Of a stretch of DNA of 46,973 bases, positions 7,689 to 15,146 are shown one piece after another. The notes beneath the pieces are model-generated. The model saw only the letters and a list, made by a program, of their open reading frames with translations, did no database searches and was not told the origin of the DNA. Origin of the DNA: an uncultured Myxococcaceae bacterium. GTDB lineage: Bacteria > Myxococcota_A > Polyangia > Polyangiales > Ga0077539. The translations under genes were made by a program, and so were the position numbers. Positions within the stretch are counted from its first letter, which is position 1. The number at the start of each line of letters is the position of its first letter. The stretch lies in contig CAMFHP010000064.1 of assembly GCA_945952225.1 (NCBI GenBank), forward strand, positions 1 through 46,973, read 5' to 3'.

Positions 7689-8576
7689 ATGAGAGTGCTG
7701 CTGCTGATCCTCACGAACCTCGCCGTCACGATGGTGCTCGGCGCGGTGTTCTTCGCGCTCGAAGTGTCGGGCGTGCTCCCGCCGGGACAGTGGTCGTCGC
7801 TGTTCGTCTACGCGCTGATCTTCGGCTTCGGCGGGTCGTTCCTCTCGCTGCTGCTGTCGAAGACGATGGCGAAGTGGACGATGCGCGTGCACGTCATCGA
7901 GCAGCCGCGCAGCGAGGCCGAGCACTGGCTCGTCGAGACCGTACGCCGCCTCTCGCAGCGCGCGGGCATCGACATGCCCGAGGTGGGCATCTACGACTCG
8001 CCAGACCCCAACGCCTTCGCCACGGGATGGAACCGCGACAGCGCCCTCGTCGCGGTGAGCACGGGCCTCTTCGACGTGATGTCGCGCGACCAGGTCGAGG
8101 CGGTGCTCGGCCACGAGGTGTCGCATGCGGCCAACGGCGACATGGTGACGCTCACGCTGCTCCAGGGCGTGCTCAACACCTTCGTGATCTTCGTGTCGCG
8201 CGTGGTGGGCGCGGTGGTCGACGCGGCGCTCTCGCGCGGTGACGACGAGGGACGCGGGCACCGCAGCACGGGCATCGGCTACGGGCTCACGGTGATGCTC
8301 GCGCAGATGCTCCTCGGGCTCGGCGCGTCGATGGTGGTGGCGTGGTTCAGCCGGTACCGCGAGTTCCGCGCGGACGCGGGCGGCGCGCAGCTCACGTCGC
8401 CGCACTCGATGGCGGGCGCGCTCCAGTCGTTGCGTCGCGTGCAGGAGAGCGCGGACCTCCCGCAGAGCATGGCGGCCTTCGGCATTCACGGCGGCGGCAT
8501 CGCGCGCCTCTTCGCGTCGCACCCGCCCCTCGAAGAGCGCATCGCGCGGCTCATGAATCCGCAGCGCCCCGGCTGA
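7689..8576 (+). CDS. htpX: HtpX membrane zinc metalloprotease
   Basis: 295 aa, colinear with E. coli HtpX from the first residue. Two N-terminal membrane helices (residues 5-25 and 35-58, ending GFGGSFLSLLLSK) are followed by the IEQPR segment, NAFATG, and the zinc motif HEVSH with His142, Glu143 and His146. A third zinc ligand is the Glu in SRYREFRADAGGA. Two more hydrophobic segments lie after the zinc site, and the C-terminus has the SHPPLEERI motif. The enzyme degrades misfolded membrane proteins at the inner membrane. A weak TTGACC box at 7650 could be part of its promoter. Catalytic residues are intact. Confidence 0.96.
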   Translation: MRVLLLILTNLAVTMVLGAVFFALEVSGVLPPGQWSSLFVYALIFGFGGSFLSLLLSKTMAKWTMRVHVIEQPRSEAEHWLVETVRRLSQRAGIDMPEVGIYDSPDPNAFATGWNRDSALVAVSTGLFDVMSRDQVEAVLGHEVSHAANGDMVTLTLLQGVLNTFVIFVSRVVGAVVDAALSRGDDEGRGHRSTGIGYGLTVMLAQMLLGLGASMVVAWFSRYREFRADAGGAQLTSPHSMAGALQSLRRVQESADLPQSMAAFGIHGGGIARLFASHPPLEERIARLMNPQRPG

Positions 8577-8682
8577 CCGTCTCGCCGCGCAACACCGCGC
8601 GTCCTTCGCCCGCCTCGCAAATGTGTCCGCGAGAGCGTGCGCCCCCTTCGCGTATCATCGCGCCGAGGAGCGTCACGCCACG

Positions 8683-10836
8683 ATGAACACCCGCTGTCTC
8701 CGCCCCGCCACGACCCTGCTCGCCCTGCTCGTCTCGCAGGGCCTCGCGTGCCGCCGCAACGAACCCCGCGAGACGCCGCGCGTGCAGCCCGGACCCAACG
8801 CGCTCACCACGCCGAACGCCGCGCAGGGCAGCGGTCCCGTGCGCGCCGTGGGCCTCGTCGAGGGACGCGTGAAGCCGCCCGCCGACAAGCAGCACGACGA
8901 CGCCGAGCGCTACCGCGTGCGCCCCGAGTGGTACCCCACGGGACAGCCGCAGAACCCGTATCCCGCGGGCGTGATGATCCCCATCAATCCGCCCACGCCG
9001 GGCATGCAGCCCATCCAGACGCCCACGGGGATGCAGCCCATTCCGGGCCCCGGCATGCAGCCGTACCCGTCGATGCAGCCCATTCCGCCGCCCGGCTCCA
9101 ACGGGATGCCGTCGATGCAGCCGATGCCTTCGCAGCCGGGAATGCCGTCGATGCAGCCGATGCCCTCGCAGCCGGGAATGCCGTCGATGCAGCCGATGCC
9201 CTCGCAGCCGGGAATGCCCTCGATGCAGCCCATGCCTTCGCAACCCGGCATGCCGTCGATGCAGCCGATGCCCGGTCAGCCCGGCGTGGCGCAGCCCGCG
9301 CAGAACGGCGCGGCCTCGCAGGTGTTCAACGGCACGCTCGGACCCGATGGAACGCGCGACCGTGAGGGGCGCTTCGAACGCGAGCACGCGGTCACGCTGC
9401 GCCGTGGACAGCGCGTGATCGTCGGTCTCCAGAGCGCGGCCTTCGACACGTTGCTGCGCGTGCAGCCGCCTGCGGGCGAGGCGATGGAGAACGACGACAT
9501 CGCGCAGAACGACCTGAACTCGCGCCTCGATTTCACGGCGCCCATCGATGGTCGCTACCGCATCGTGGTGACGTCGTATCAGCCCAACAGCACGGGCCCG
9601 TACACGGTGAACGTGACCGCGGGCGAGCCCGGGCAGGGGATGGTCGTCGTCGGTGGCAACGGCGCCGCCACGCCGCCCGACACGCAGCTCGGCGCGGGCG
9701 GAACCATGGCGCCCAACACGCCGGTGAACGAGTACCTCTCGCCGGCGGATCCGTCGTCGGGCGGACGCTACGTGCGCGCGTATCGCCTTCAGGGCACGCA
9801 GGGCGCGATGCTGCAACTGCGCCTCGAATCGTCGGCCTTCGACACCACGCTCGCCCTCGTGTCGCCGAGCGGACAGCGCTGGAACAACGACGACACCACG
9901 CCGCAGGACACCAACAGCACGATCCAGGTGACGCTGCCCGAGTCGGGCATCTACCGCGTCGAGGTGTCGTCGTATCGGCAGGGAGCCACGGGGCCCTTCA
10001 CGCTCACGGGCCGCGCGTCGGAGGCGCCGCGCGTCGGCGCGGGCGGTGTGCCCACGGGCAACGTCGCGGGCCGTCAGGGCGCGGGCAACATGTACGGCGT
10101 GTTCGTGGGCATCACGGACTACGGCTCGCGCGGCAACCTCTACGGCTGCGCCGACGACGCGCGTCAGCTCGCGCAGGCCTACCTCAACGCGCACCTCGGC
10201 GCGGCCTCGCAGTTCGTGGTGCTCACCGACGCCGAGGCCACCACCGGGGCCGTGCGCCAGGCCTTCGCGCAGATGGCGCAGCGCGTGGGACCCAACGACG
10301 TGTTCATGTTCTTTCACTCGGGCCACGGCAACCGCGTGCCCTCGGGCGATCGCGCGGCGGACCCCGACGGCTTCGTCGAGTCGATCGTGCTGCGCGACGG
10401 CGAGATCACCTCGCACCAGATGGCCGCGATGTTCGACACGGTGCGCGCCGACGTGAACATGCTCGCGCTCGACAGCTGCTTCTCCGGCGGCTTCGAACGC
10501 GCGTTCAACAACGCGCCCAACCGCTTCGGGATGTACAGCTCCGAGGAGGACGTGCTCTCGCAGGTCGCGCAGCGGTTTCAGGCCGGCGGATACCTCTCGT
10601 ACTTTCTGCGCCGCGGCGTGACCGAGGGCGACACGAACCACGACGGATCGCTGCGCGCGGGCGAGCTCTCGCAGTACCTCATCGATCAGTACGCCCAGAA
10701 CCGTCAGAGCATGCAGACCGAAGACGGCTCCGGCGTGAACACCTGGCAGAACGTGCGGATCAACCGCGCGGGCGTGGCCGTGAACGATCAGCTCTGGCGC
10801 TTCCCCATCGGGCAGCAGACCTTCGCCGCGCGCTGA
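8683..10836 (+). CDS. caspase-like (C14) lipoprotein with two PPC domains
   Basis: 717 aa. An N-terminal signal ends at Cys23 (QGLAC), a loose lipobox, so it is probably lipid-anchored or secreted. Residues 142-201 are five copies of a 12-residue Met/Pro/Gln/Ser unit, a flexible stalk. Two pre-peptidase C-terminal (PPC) beta domains follow (about 215-325 and 345-440), each with AAFDT/SAFDT and TGPYTV/TGPFTL motifs. A caspase-type domain starts at NMYGVFVGITDY; its dyad is His548 (HSGHG) and Cys599 (DSCFSGG). Bacterial caspase homologues cleave after Arg, Lys or Asp and are linked to cell death, defence or development. A TATCAT box lies at 8653-8658. Signalling partners are not evident nearby. 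Confidence 0.88.
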   Translation: MNTRCLRPATTLLALLVSQGLACRRNEPRETPRVQPGPNALTTPNAAQGSGPVRAVGLVEGRVKPPADKQHDDAERYRVRPEWYPTGQPQNPYPAGVMIPINPPTPGMQPIQTPTGMQPIPGPGMQPYPSMQPIPPPGSNGMPSMQPMPSQPGMPSMQPMPSQPGMPSMQPMPSQPGMPSMQPMPSQPGMPSMQPMPGQPGVAQPAQNGAASQVFNGTLGPDGTRDREGRFEREHAVTLRRGQRVIVGLQSAAFDTLLRVQPPAGEAMENDDIAQNDLNSRLDFTAPIDGRYRIVVTSYQPNSTGPYTVNVTAGEPGQGMVVVGGNGAATPPDTQLGAGGTMAPNTPVNEYLSPADPSSGGRYVRAYRLQGTQGAMLQLRLESSAFDTTLALVSPSGQRWNNDDTTPQDTNSTIQVTLPESGIYRVEVSSYRQGATGPFTLTGRASEAPRVGAGGVPTGNVAGRQGAGNMYGVFVGITDYGSRGNLYGCADDARQLAQAYLNAHLGAASQFVVLTDAEATTGAVRQAFAQMAQRVGPNDVFMFFHSGHGNRVPSGDRAADPDGFVESIVLRDGEITSHQMAAMFDTVRADVNMLALDSCFSGGFERAFNNAPNRFGMYSSEEDVLSQVAQRFQAGGYLSYFLRRGVTEGDTNHDGSLRAGELSQYLIDQYAQNRQSMQTEDGSGVNTWQNVRINRAGVAVNDQLWRFPIGQQTFAAR
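9106..9285 (+). repeat. 36-bp coding repeat, five copies
   Basis: Five in-frame units start at 9106, 9142, 9178, 9214 and 9250, each encoding MPSMQPMPSQPG; the last has Gly for Ser. Third-position differences are few, so the array expanded recently or is being homogenised. It makes the stalk between the lipid anchor and the PPC domains of the caspase-like protein. Confidence 0.92.
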
Positions 10837-10855
10837 GATCCTCGCGCGTCTCCGC

Positions 10856-11680
10856 TCACACGTAGGGCAGTTCGAAGGTTCCGCGGGCCACGGACGCGCA
10901 GGCGCCGCCGACGCGCGGGGTCTGATCGTGCGTGGCCCACACGTCGATCGCCGCGGGGCGTGCGAGGTGCTCGCCCTGACGGATCGAGAGCACCCCCGGC
11001 TGCGTGTCTCCATCGAGCAGAAGGCGCTGCGCGACGAGGCCTGCGAGCGGTCCCGACGCGGGCCGCTCCTCGGGCGCGAAGAGTCGCTGACGGGTGACCC
11101 TTCCGCCGGTGCCGTCGTCGCGCGATCCCTCGTACACGGCCACCGCGCACGGGAGCTGCGCGAGCGCCTTCGTGTCGGGTGTCACCGCATCGACGTCATC
11201 GACACGCGCGAGGAGCACGGTGATCCCGTTGGACCCTTCGAAGACCTCACCGCGCACGGCGACACCGAGCGCCGCCGCGACCGCTCCGTGGTCGACCGCG
11301 CGAAAGCTCGCCGCGCCCTGCACCATCACGCAGCGCGAGACGAAGCCGCCCTCGCGCTCGATGAACACGTCGACGTCGCCCGAGGCGGTCTTGAAGCGCA
11401 GGTGACCGAGCGGTGTGGAGCGACCGATGACGTAGGCCGCACCGACCGCCGTGTGGCCCACGTCGGCGCGCTCTTCGAAGGGCGTGAAGACGCGGAGCGA
11501 GGCCGATCCGCGCTCCGTCGAGGGCGTCACGAAGGCCGTCTCGGCGAGGTTCAGCTCGCGCGCGAGCTGCTGCATCGTCGGCGCAGGGAGCGGCGCCGAG
11601 AGCGTGAACACCGCGAGGGGCGCGCCCGACAGCGGACGCTCGGTGAACACATCGAGGAGCGAGTAGTTGAGCTTGCGCAT
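10856..11680 (-). CDS. PhzF-family isomerase/epimerase-like protein
   Basis: 274 aa, usual family length. The N-terminus DVFTERPLSGAPLAVF matches the PhzF pattern 'DvF....f.GNPlAV'. The catalytic acid Glu47 is in LNLAETAF, and FEERADVGHTAVGAA corresponds to the substrate loop 'FaGHptlGaA'. The C-terminal glycine loop, usually 'EDpaTGSA', is changed to RPASGPLAGLVA, so the Asp and TGSA residues are not conserved. PhzF proteins have a two-fold diaminopimelate-epimerase fold and act in phenazine synthesis or as uncharacterised isomerases. No phenazine genes are present. The altered loop makes the substrate doubtful. It is convergent with the caspase-like gene. Confidence 0.85.
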   Translation of the reverse strand: MRKLNYSLLDVFTERPLSGAPLAVFTLSAPLPAPTMQQLARELNLAETAFVTPSTERGSASLRVFTPFEERADVGHTAVGAAYVIGRSTPLGHLRFKTASGDVDVFIEREGGFVSRCVMVQGAASFRAVDHGAVAAALGVAVRGEVFEGSNGITVLLARVDDVDAVTPDTKALAQLPCAVAVYEGSRDDGTGGRVTRQRLFAPEERPASGPLAGLVAQRLLLDGDTQPGVLSIRQGEHLARPAAIDVWATHDQTPRVGGACASVARGTFELPYV

Positions 11681-11743
11681 GGCCCCGGAGCGATGCCGGA
11701 GCGAACGCGTGCGGTCAACGATGGAGCGCGAGGAACGCGGAGG

Positions 11744-12805
11744 TCAGAGCGATTCGATCGCGGCCGAGGTGCAGCCCGTGGGGGCCGTGAGGGGGTTGCA
11801 GCGCGAGGGCGTTCCACCGGGAATGCTCATCCAGTTGGTGACGCCCGGCGCCGACGCGGGGAAGTCGGTGCTGTTGATGTGACCGCCCACGGGCAGGAGC
11901 TGCCGCGGATCCTGCGGGGTCATGAGCTCGCGGTCTGTGGCCGTCCAGCCCGTGAGGCGCACGATCATGCGGGCCGCGAGCGCCGCGTTGATCTCCGCGG
12001 TGCGCGTCGGGTTGTTGATGATCGCGATGCCCGCGAAGGGATCGGTCGGCGCCGAGTCGACGAAGGCCACGCGGCCGTTGAGGTCGGCGTTGTTGTGCGT
12101 GTACGCCGTGCGAAAGGCCCCGCTGTCGTCGAAGTAGAAGAGCACGCGCCCGCGCGTCGCGCCGAGCGTGGGCCACCCCCGCGTGCGAAGGGCCTCGGCG
12201 AGCGTCGGAGAGGTTCCGCGCACGTCGTCGGGCCGCACGAGCAGGTCGTCGGAGAACACCGCGTGCACCTCGCGCTCGAACGACGCGATGCGCGCGTCGA
12301 GGTCCGCGGCGGCGATGGCGTCCTTGGGCTCGATGTGGAGAAAGAGCGTGTGGTGCGAGGGATGCGCGTCGCTCCACGTGCGCACGGTCTGGAGGCAGTC
12401 GGTGAACCACCGGCACGTGCTCAGCGCGTCGATGATGGGCAGGTGATAGACCTCCCAGCGTCCGCACGCGGCGTTCCAGTGGATGTCGAGTTCGAGCCCG
12501 CGGACGCCCTGCTCCTGGAGCTGCGTGTTGAGCGGCGCGTGCGCGTAGTCCCAGTCGGGCACCGGCGCCGTGGGGCGCAGGTGATAGCTGTTGTGCGTGC
12601 CCTTGAGCTGGATGTGATTGAGCCGCAGCACCGAATCCATCGGGCCCGCGGTGGGCATCACCGTGCGGGCCGCGGGCGTGCCGAGGGCCGCGGGGCACAT
12701 GGGCGAGGCGTCGACGACATCGGCGCCCGCATCGGAGGCCGCGGGGGTCGGGGTCGAGCTGCACGCGCACACCGCGAGGGCGGCGGCGACGACGAGGTTG
12801 CGCAT
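11744..12805 (-). CDS. PI-PLC-like (Ca2+-dependent phosphodiesterase) lipoprotein
   Basis: 353 aa. The chosen start MRNLVVAAALAVCACSS gives a clean lipoprotein signal; an upstream ATG would add 15 polar residues. After an Asp/Ala-rich tether the catalytic part begins with QLKGTHNSYH, the first active-site His motif, then LELDIHW with acidic metal ligands, and LFLHIEPKD. These match the family of Ca2+-dependent phosphoinositide phospholipase C (PI-PLC-C1) in bacteria. Expected activity is cleavage of a phosphodiester bond in a phospholipid or glycophospholipid at the cell surface. The tether sequence (CSSTPTPAASD) is nearly the same as in the lipoprotein at 29705. No TIM-barrel residue seems missing. 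Confidence 0.82.
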   Translation of the reverse strand: MRNLVVAAALAVCACSSTPTPAASDAGADVVDASPMCPAALGTPAARTVMPTAGPMDSVLRLNHIQLKGTHNSYHLRPTAPVPDWDYAHAPLNTQLQEQGVRGLELDIHWNAACGRWEVYHLPIIDALSTCRWFTDCLQTVRTWSDAHPSHHTLFLHIEPKDAIAAADLDARIASFEREVHAVFSDDLLVRPDDVRGTSPTLAEALRTRGWPTLGATRGRVLFYFDDSGAFRTAYTHNNADLNGRVAFVDSAPTDPFAGIAIINNPTRTAEINAALAARMIVRLTGWTATDRELMTPQDPRQLLPVGGHINSTDFPASAPGVTNWMSIPGGTPSRCNPLTAPTGCTSAAIESL

Positions 12806-12888
12806 GGCCGCGATGCTCGCACAGATGCGCCGCGTTCTGGTGGCCTCCACGCGCCCCGTGATAGCCCTCGCGGGCCGATGGGGCGTCG

Positions 12889-13680
12889 ATGACGAAGGTC
12901 CACCTCATTCACTGGAACGACGACGAGCTCGCCGCGCGCGTGACCCGTCTCGAACGCGCGGGCTTCACGGTCAGCACCGCGCCCTCGAAGAGCCTCGTGT
13001 CGAGCATCCGTGCGGCGGCCCCCGAGGTGCTCGTCGTCGACCTCTCACGGCTGCCCGCGCAGGGCGTGGCCATCGCCGCAATGATCCGTCAGACGAAGTG
13101 GGGACGCGCGCTCCCGGTGGTCTTCGTCGACGGCGCGCCCGAGAAGGTCGAACGCGCGCGCACGGTGCTCCCCGACGCGACGTACACGGCCTGGGCGAAG
13201 GTGAAATCCGCCGTGCGCGAGGCCCTCGCCGCGCCCGCTGCGAAGCCCGTGGTGCCGAAGCGCCTCTTCGCCGCGTCGACGGTGCCCCTCGCGAAGAAGC
13301 TCGCGATCCGACCGGACACCACCGTGGTGCTTCTCGACGCGCCGGGGAGCTTCGAAGACCAGCTCGGCGAGCTGCCCGAGGGCGTGACCCTCCGCGACCG
13401 CGGACGCGGCGACCTCGTGGTGTGGTTCCTCCGCGCGGCCGAAGACCTGGAGCGCGACATCGAGCGGGTGTTCGAACAGGCAGGCGCGAGCCCCGTGTGG
13501 ATGGCCTGGCGCAAGCGCACCGCCGACCCGACGAGCGAGCTCACTTCGAACCTCGTGCTCGACGTGGGAAGGGCCATGGGGCGCGTCGACTCGAAGGTGT
13601 GCGCCATCGACGACGTGTGGTCCGCGATGATGTTCTGCGTGCCCGCCGCGAAGGCCCCGAAGCGCGCCCCGCGGGGCTGA
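12889..13680 (+). CDS. receiver-like domain fused to DUF3052-like domain
   Basis: 263 aa. Residues 1-115 read like a response-regulator receiver: acidic DD at 11-12, a phospho-acceptor-like Asp51 in LVVDLSRLP, and a late Lys in WAKVKS; the usual Thr/Ser is replaced around VFVDGA. Residues 125-250 resemble the DUF3052 domain, with VLLDAPGSFEDQLGELPEGV, WMAWRK and KVCAIDDVWSAM. No transmembrane or DNA-binding segment is seen. The pairing suggests a phosphorylation-dependent or degenerate regulator, but there is no kinase next to it. The DUF3052 label rests on remembered motifs. It is divergent from the PI-PLC-like gene. Confidence 0.7.
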   Translation: MTKVHLIHWNDDELAARVTRLERAGFTVSTAPSKSLVSSIRAAAPEVLVVDLSRLPAQGVAIAAMIRQTKWGRALPVVFVDGAPEKVERARTVLPDATYTAWAKVKSAVREALAAPAAKPVVPKRLFAASTVPLAKKLAIRPDTTVVLLDAPGSFEDQLGELPEGVTLRDRGRGDLVVWFLRAAEDLERDIERVFEQAGASPVWMAWRKRTADPTSELTSNLVLDVGRAMGRVDSKVCAIDDVWSAMMFCVPAAKAPKRAPRG

Positions 13681-13727
13681 GCGTTTCGCGCGCGCCCTCG
13701 CGACGGATGCGTCTATCCTCGCGCGCC

Positions 13728-15146
13728 ATGTCGCAACCGAGACGTCTCCGCGCGCGCGCCGCGGGCCTCGCGCTGGGCCTCGCGCTCGGCGCCTTCGCGC
13801 CCGCCGCCGTCGCGCAGGTGCTCCCGCACGAGCCCGCCGTCGACCGCCTGCCCAACGGGCTCACGGTGGTCACGATCCCCTACGACTCGCCCGGCATCGT
13901 GGCGTACTTCACCCTCGTGCGAACGGGGGCGCGCGACGAGGTCGAGGCCGGTCACTCGGGCTTCGCGCACCTCTTCGAACACATGATGTTCCGCGGCACG
14001 CGGGCGCTCCCGGCGCACGAGTACGAGCACCGGATGCAGCACCTCGGCGCCGACAACAACGCCTTCACCACCGAGGATTTCACGCTCTACACCGTGACCG
14101 TTCCCACGGGCGGCGTGGGCGATCTCATCGGCATCGAGGCCGATCGCTTTCGCAACCTCTTCTACGCGCAGCAGGCCTTTCAGACCGAGACCCGCGCGGT
14201 GCTCGGCGAGTACAACAAGAACGCCGCGTCGCCCGTGCACCAGATGTGGGAGTCGCTCAGCGAGCTCGCCTTCGGGCGTCACACGTACGGCCACACGACC
14301 ATGGGCTACCTCGCCGACATCCAGGCGATGCCCCGCTACTACGTGTATTCGCAGCAGTTCTTTCGGCGCTTCTACACCCCCGACAACTGCACCGTGATCG
14401 CCGCGGGCGACGTCGACCGCGCCGCGCTCCTCGCGCAGGTGACCGCGCAGTACGGCGCGTGGCAGGGCCGACGCGCGACGCCCGTGATCCCCGCGGAGCC
14501 CGAGCAGACCGCGCCGCGCAGCCGCGCCCTCGCGTGGCAGGGAACGTCGCCGCCGCGCGCGCTCGTGGGCTATCGCATCCCCGCGTTCTCGCTCGACACG
14601 GCCGACAGCGCGGCCCTCGAAGTGGTGCACGCGCTGGCCTTCAGCGAGTCGTCGGACCTCTACCAGCGCCTCGTGGTGCGAGAGTCGAAGCTCCTCGGGC
14701 TCGAGAGCTGGGCCGGGGATTTTCACCGCGACCCGGGCCTCTTCGTCGTCGAGGCCACGCTCGGCGAGGGCATCACACACGACGAGGTGATCGCCGCCGT
14801 CGACGCCGAGCTCGCGAAGGTCGCGCGCGGAGAGGTTCCCGCCGCGCGCATCGCCGATGTGATCTCGCACCTGCGCTACCGGCTGCCGCTCTCCGTCGAG
14901 ACGCCCTCGGACGCGGCGCAGACCGTCGCGCGCTTCATGGCCCTCACCGGCGACGCGATGGCCTACCAGCGCTACCACGACCGGCTCACGAGCGTGACCG
15001 CCGACGACGTGGCCCGCGTGGCCCGCACGTACCTCACCGCCGCGCGCCGCAACGTCGTCACCCTGTCGCCTGCTGCGAGCGCGCCCGCGGGCGCCGTTCC
15101 CGCGAGCCCCAATCGCCCCGCGCCGCGCCTCCGGAGGACGCCGTGA
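13728..15146 (+). CDS. M16 zinc peptidase, catalytic subunit
   Basis: 472 aa with a signal peptide cut after AAVA (about residue 29). The inverted zinc motif HLFEH gives His81, Glu84 and His85, and Glu161 in VLGEYNKN is the third ligand, so this subunit is active. It is followed by the M16 C-terminal half. The downstream gene overlaps its stop codon in a GTGA, so the two are co-translated. Such pairs of one active and one inactive M16 chain form a clam-shaped peptidase (mitochondrial processing peptidase/PqqL-like), here periplasmic. A TATCCT box ends 8 nt before the ATG with no Shine-Dalgarno, which suggests a near-leaderless mRNA. Confidence 0.93.
   Translation: MSQPRRLRARAAGLALGLALGAFAPAAVAQVLPHEPAVDRLPNGLTVVTIPYDSPGIVAYFTLVRTGARDEVEAGHSGFAHLFEHMMFRGTRALPAHEYEHRMQHLGADNNAFTTEDFTLYTVTVPTGGVGDLIGIEADRFRNLFYAQQAFQTETRAVLGEYNKNAASPVHQMWESLSELAFGRHTYGHTTMGYLADIQAMPRYYVYSQQFFRRFYTPDNCTVIAAGDVDRAALLAQVTAQYGAWQGRRATPVIPAEPEQTAPRSRALAWQGTSPPRALVGYRIPAFSLDTADSAALEVVHALAFSESSDLYQRLVVRESKLLGLESWAGDFHRDPGLFVVEATLGEGITHDEVIAAVDAELAKVARGEVPAARIADVISHLRYRLPLSVETPSDAAQTVARFMALTGDAMAYQRYHDRLTSVTADDVARVARTYLTAARRNVVTLSPAASAPAGAVPASPNRPAPRLRRTP

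Noticed and set aside
9106-9285. CRISPR-like array
   Set aside because: The repeats are in frame within a gene and have no spacers.
12618-13727. Upstream extension of the first M16 gene
   Set aside because: It overlaps the receiver/DUF3052 gene in another frame; the ATG at 13728 starts the signal peptide.
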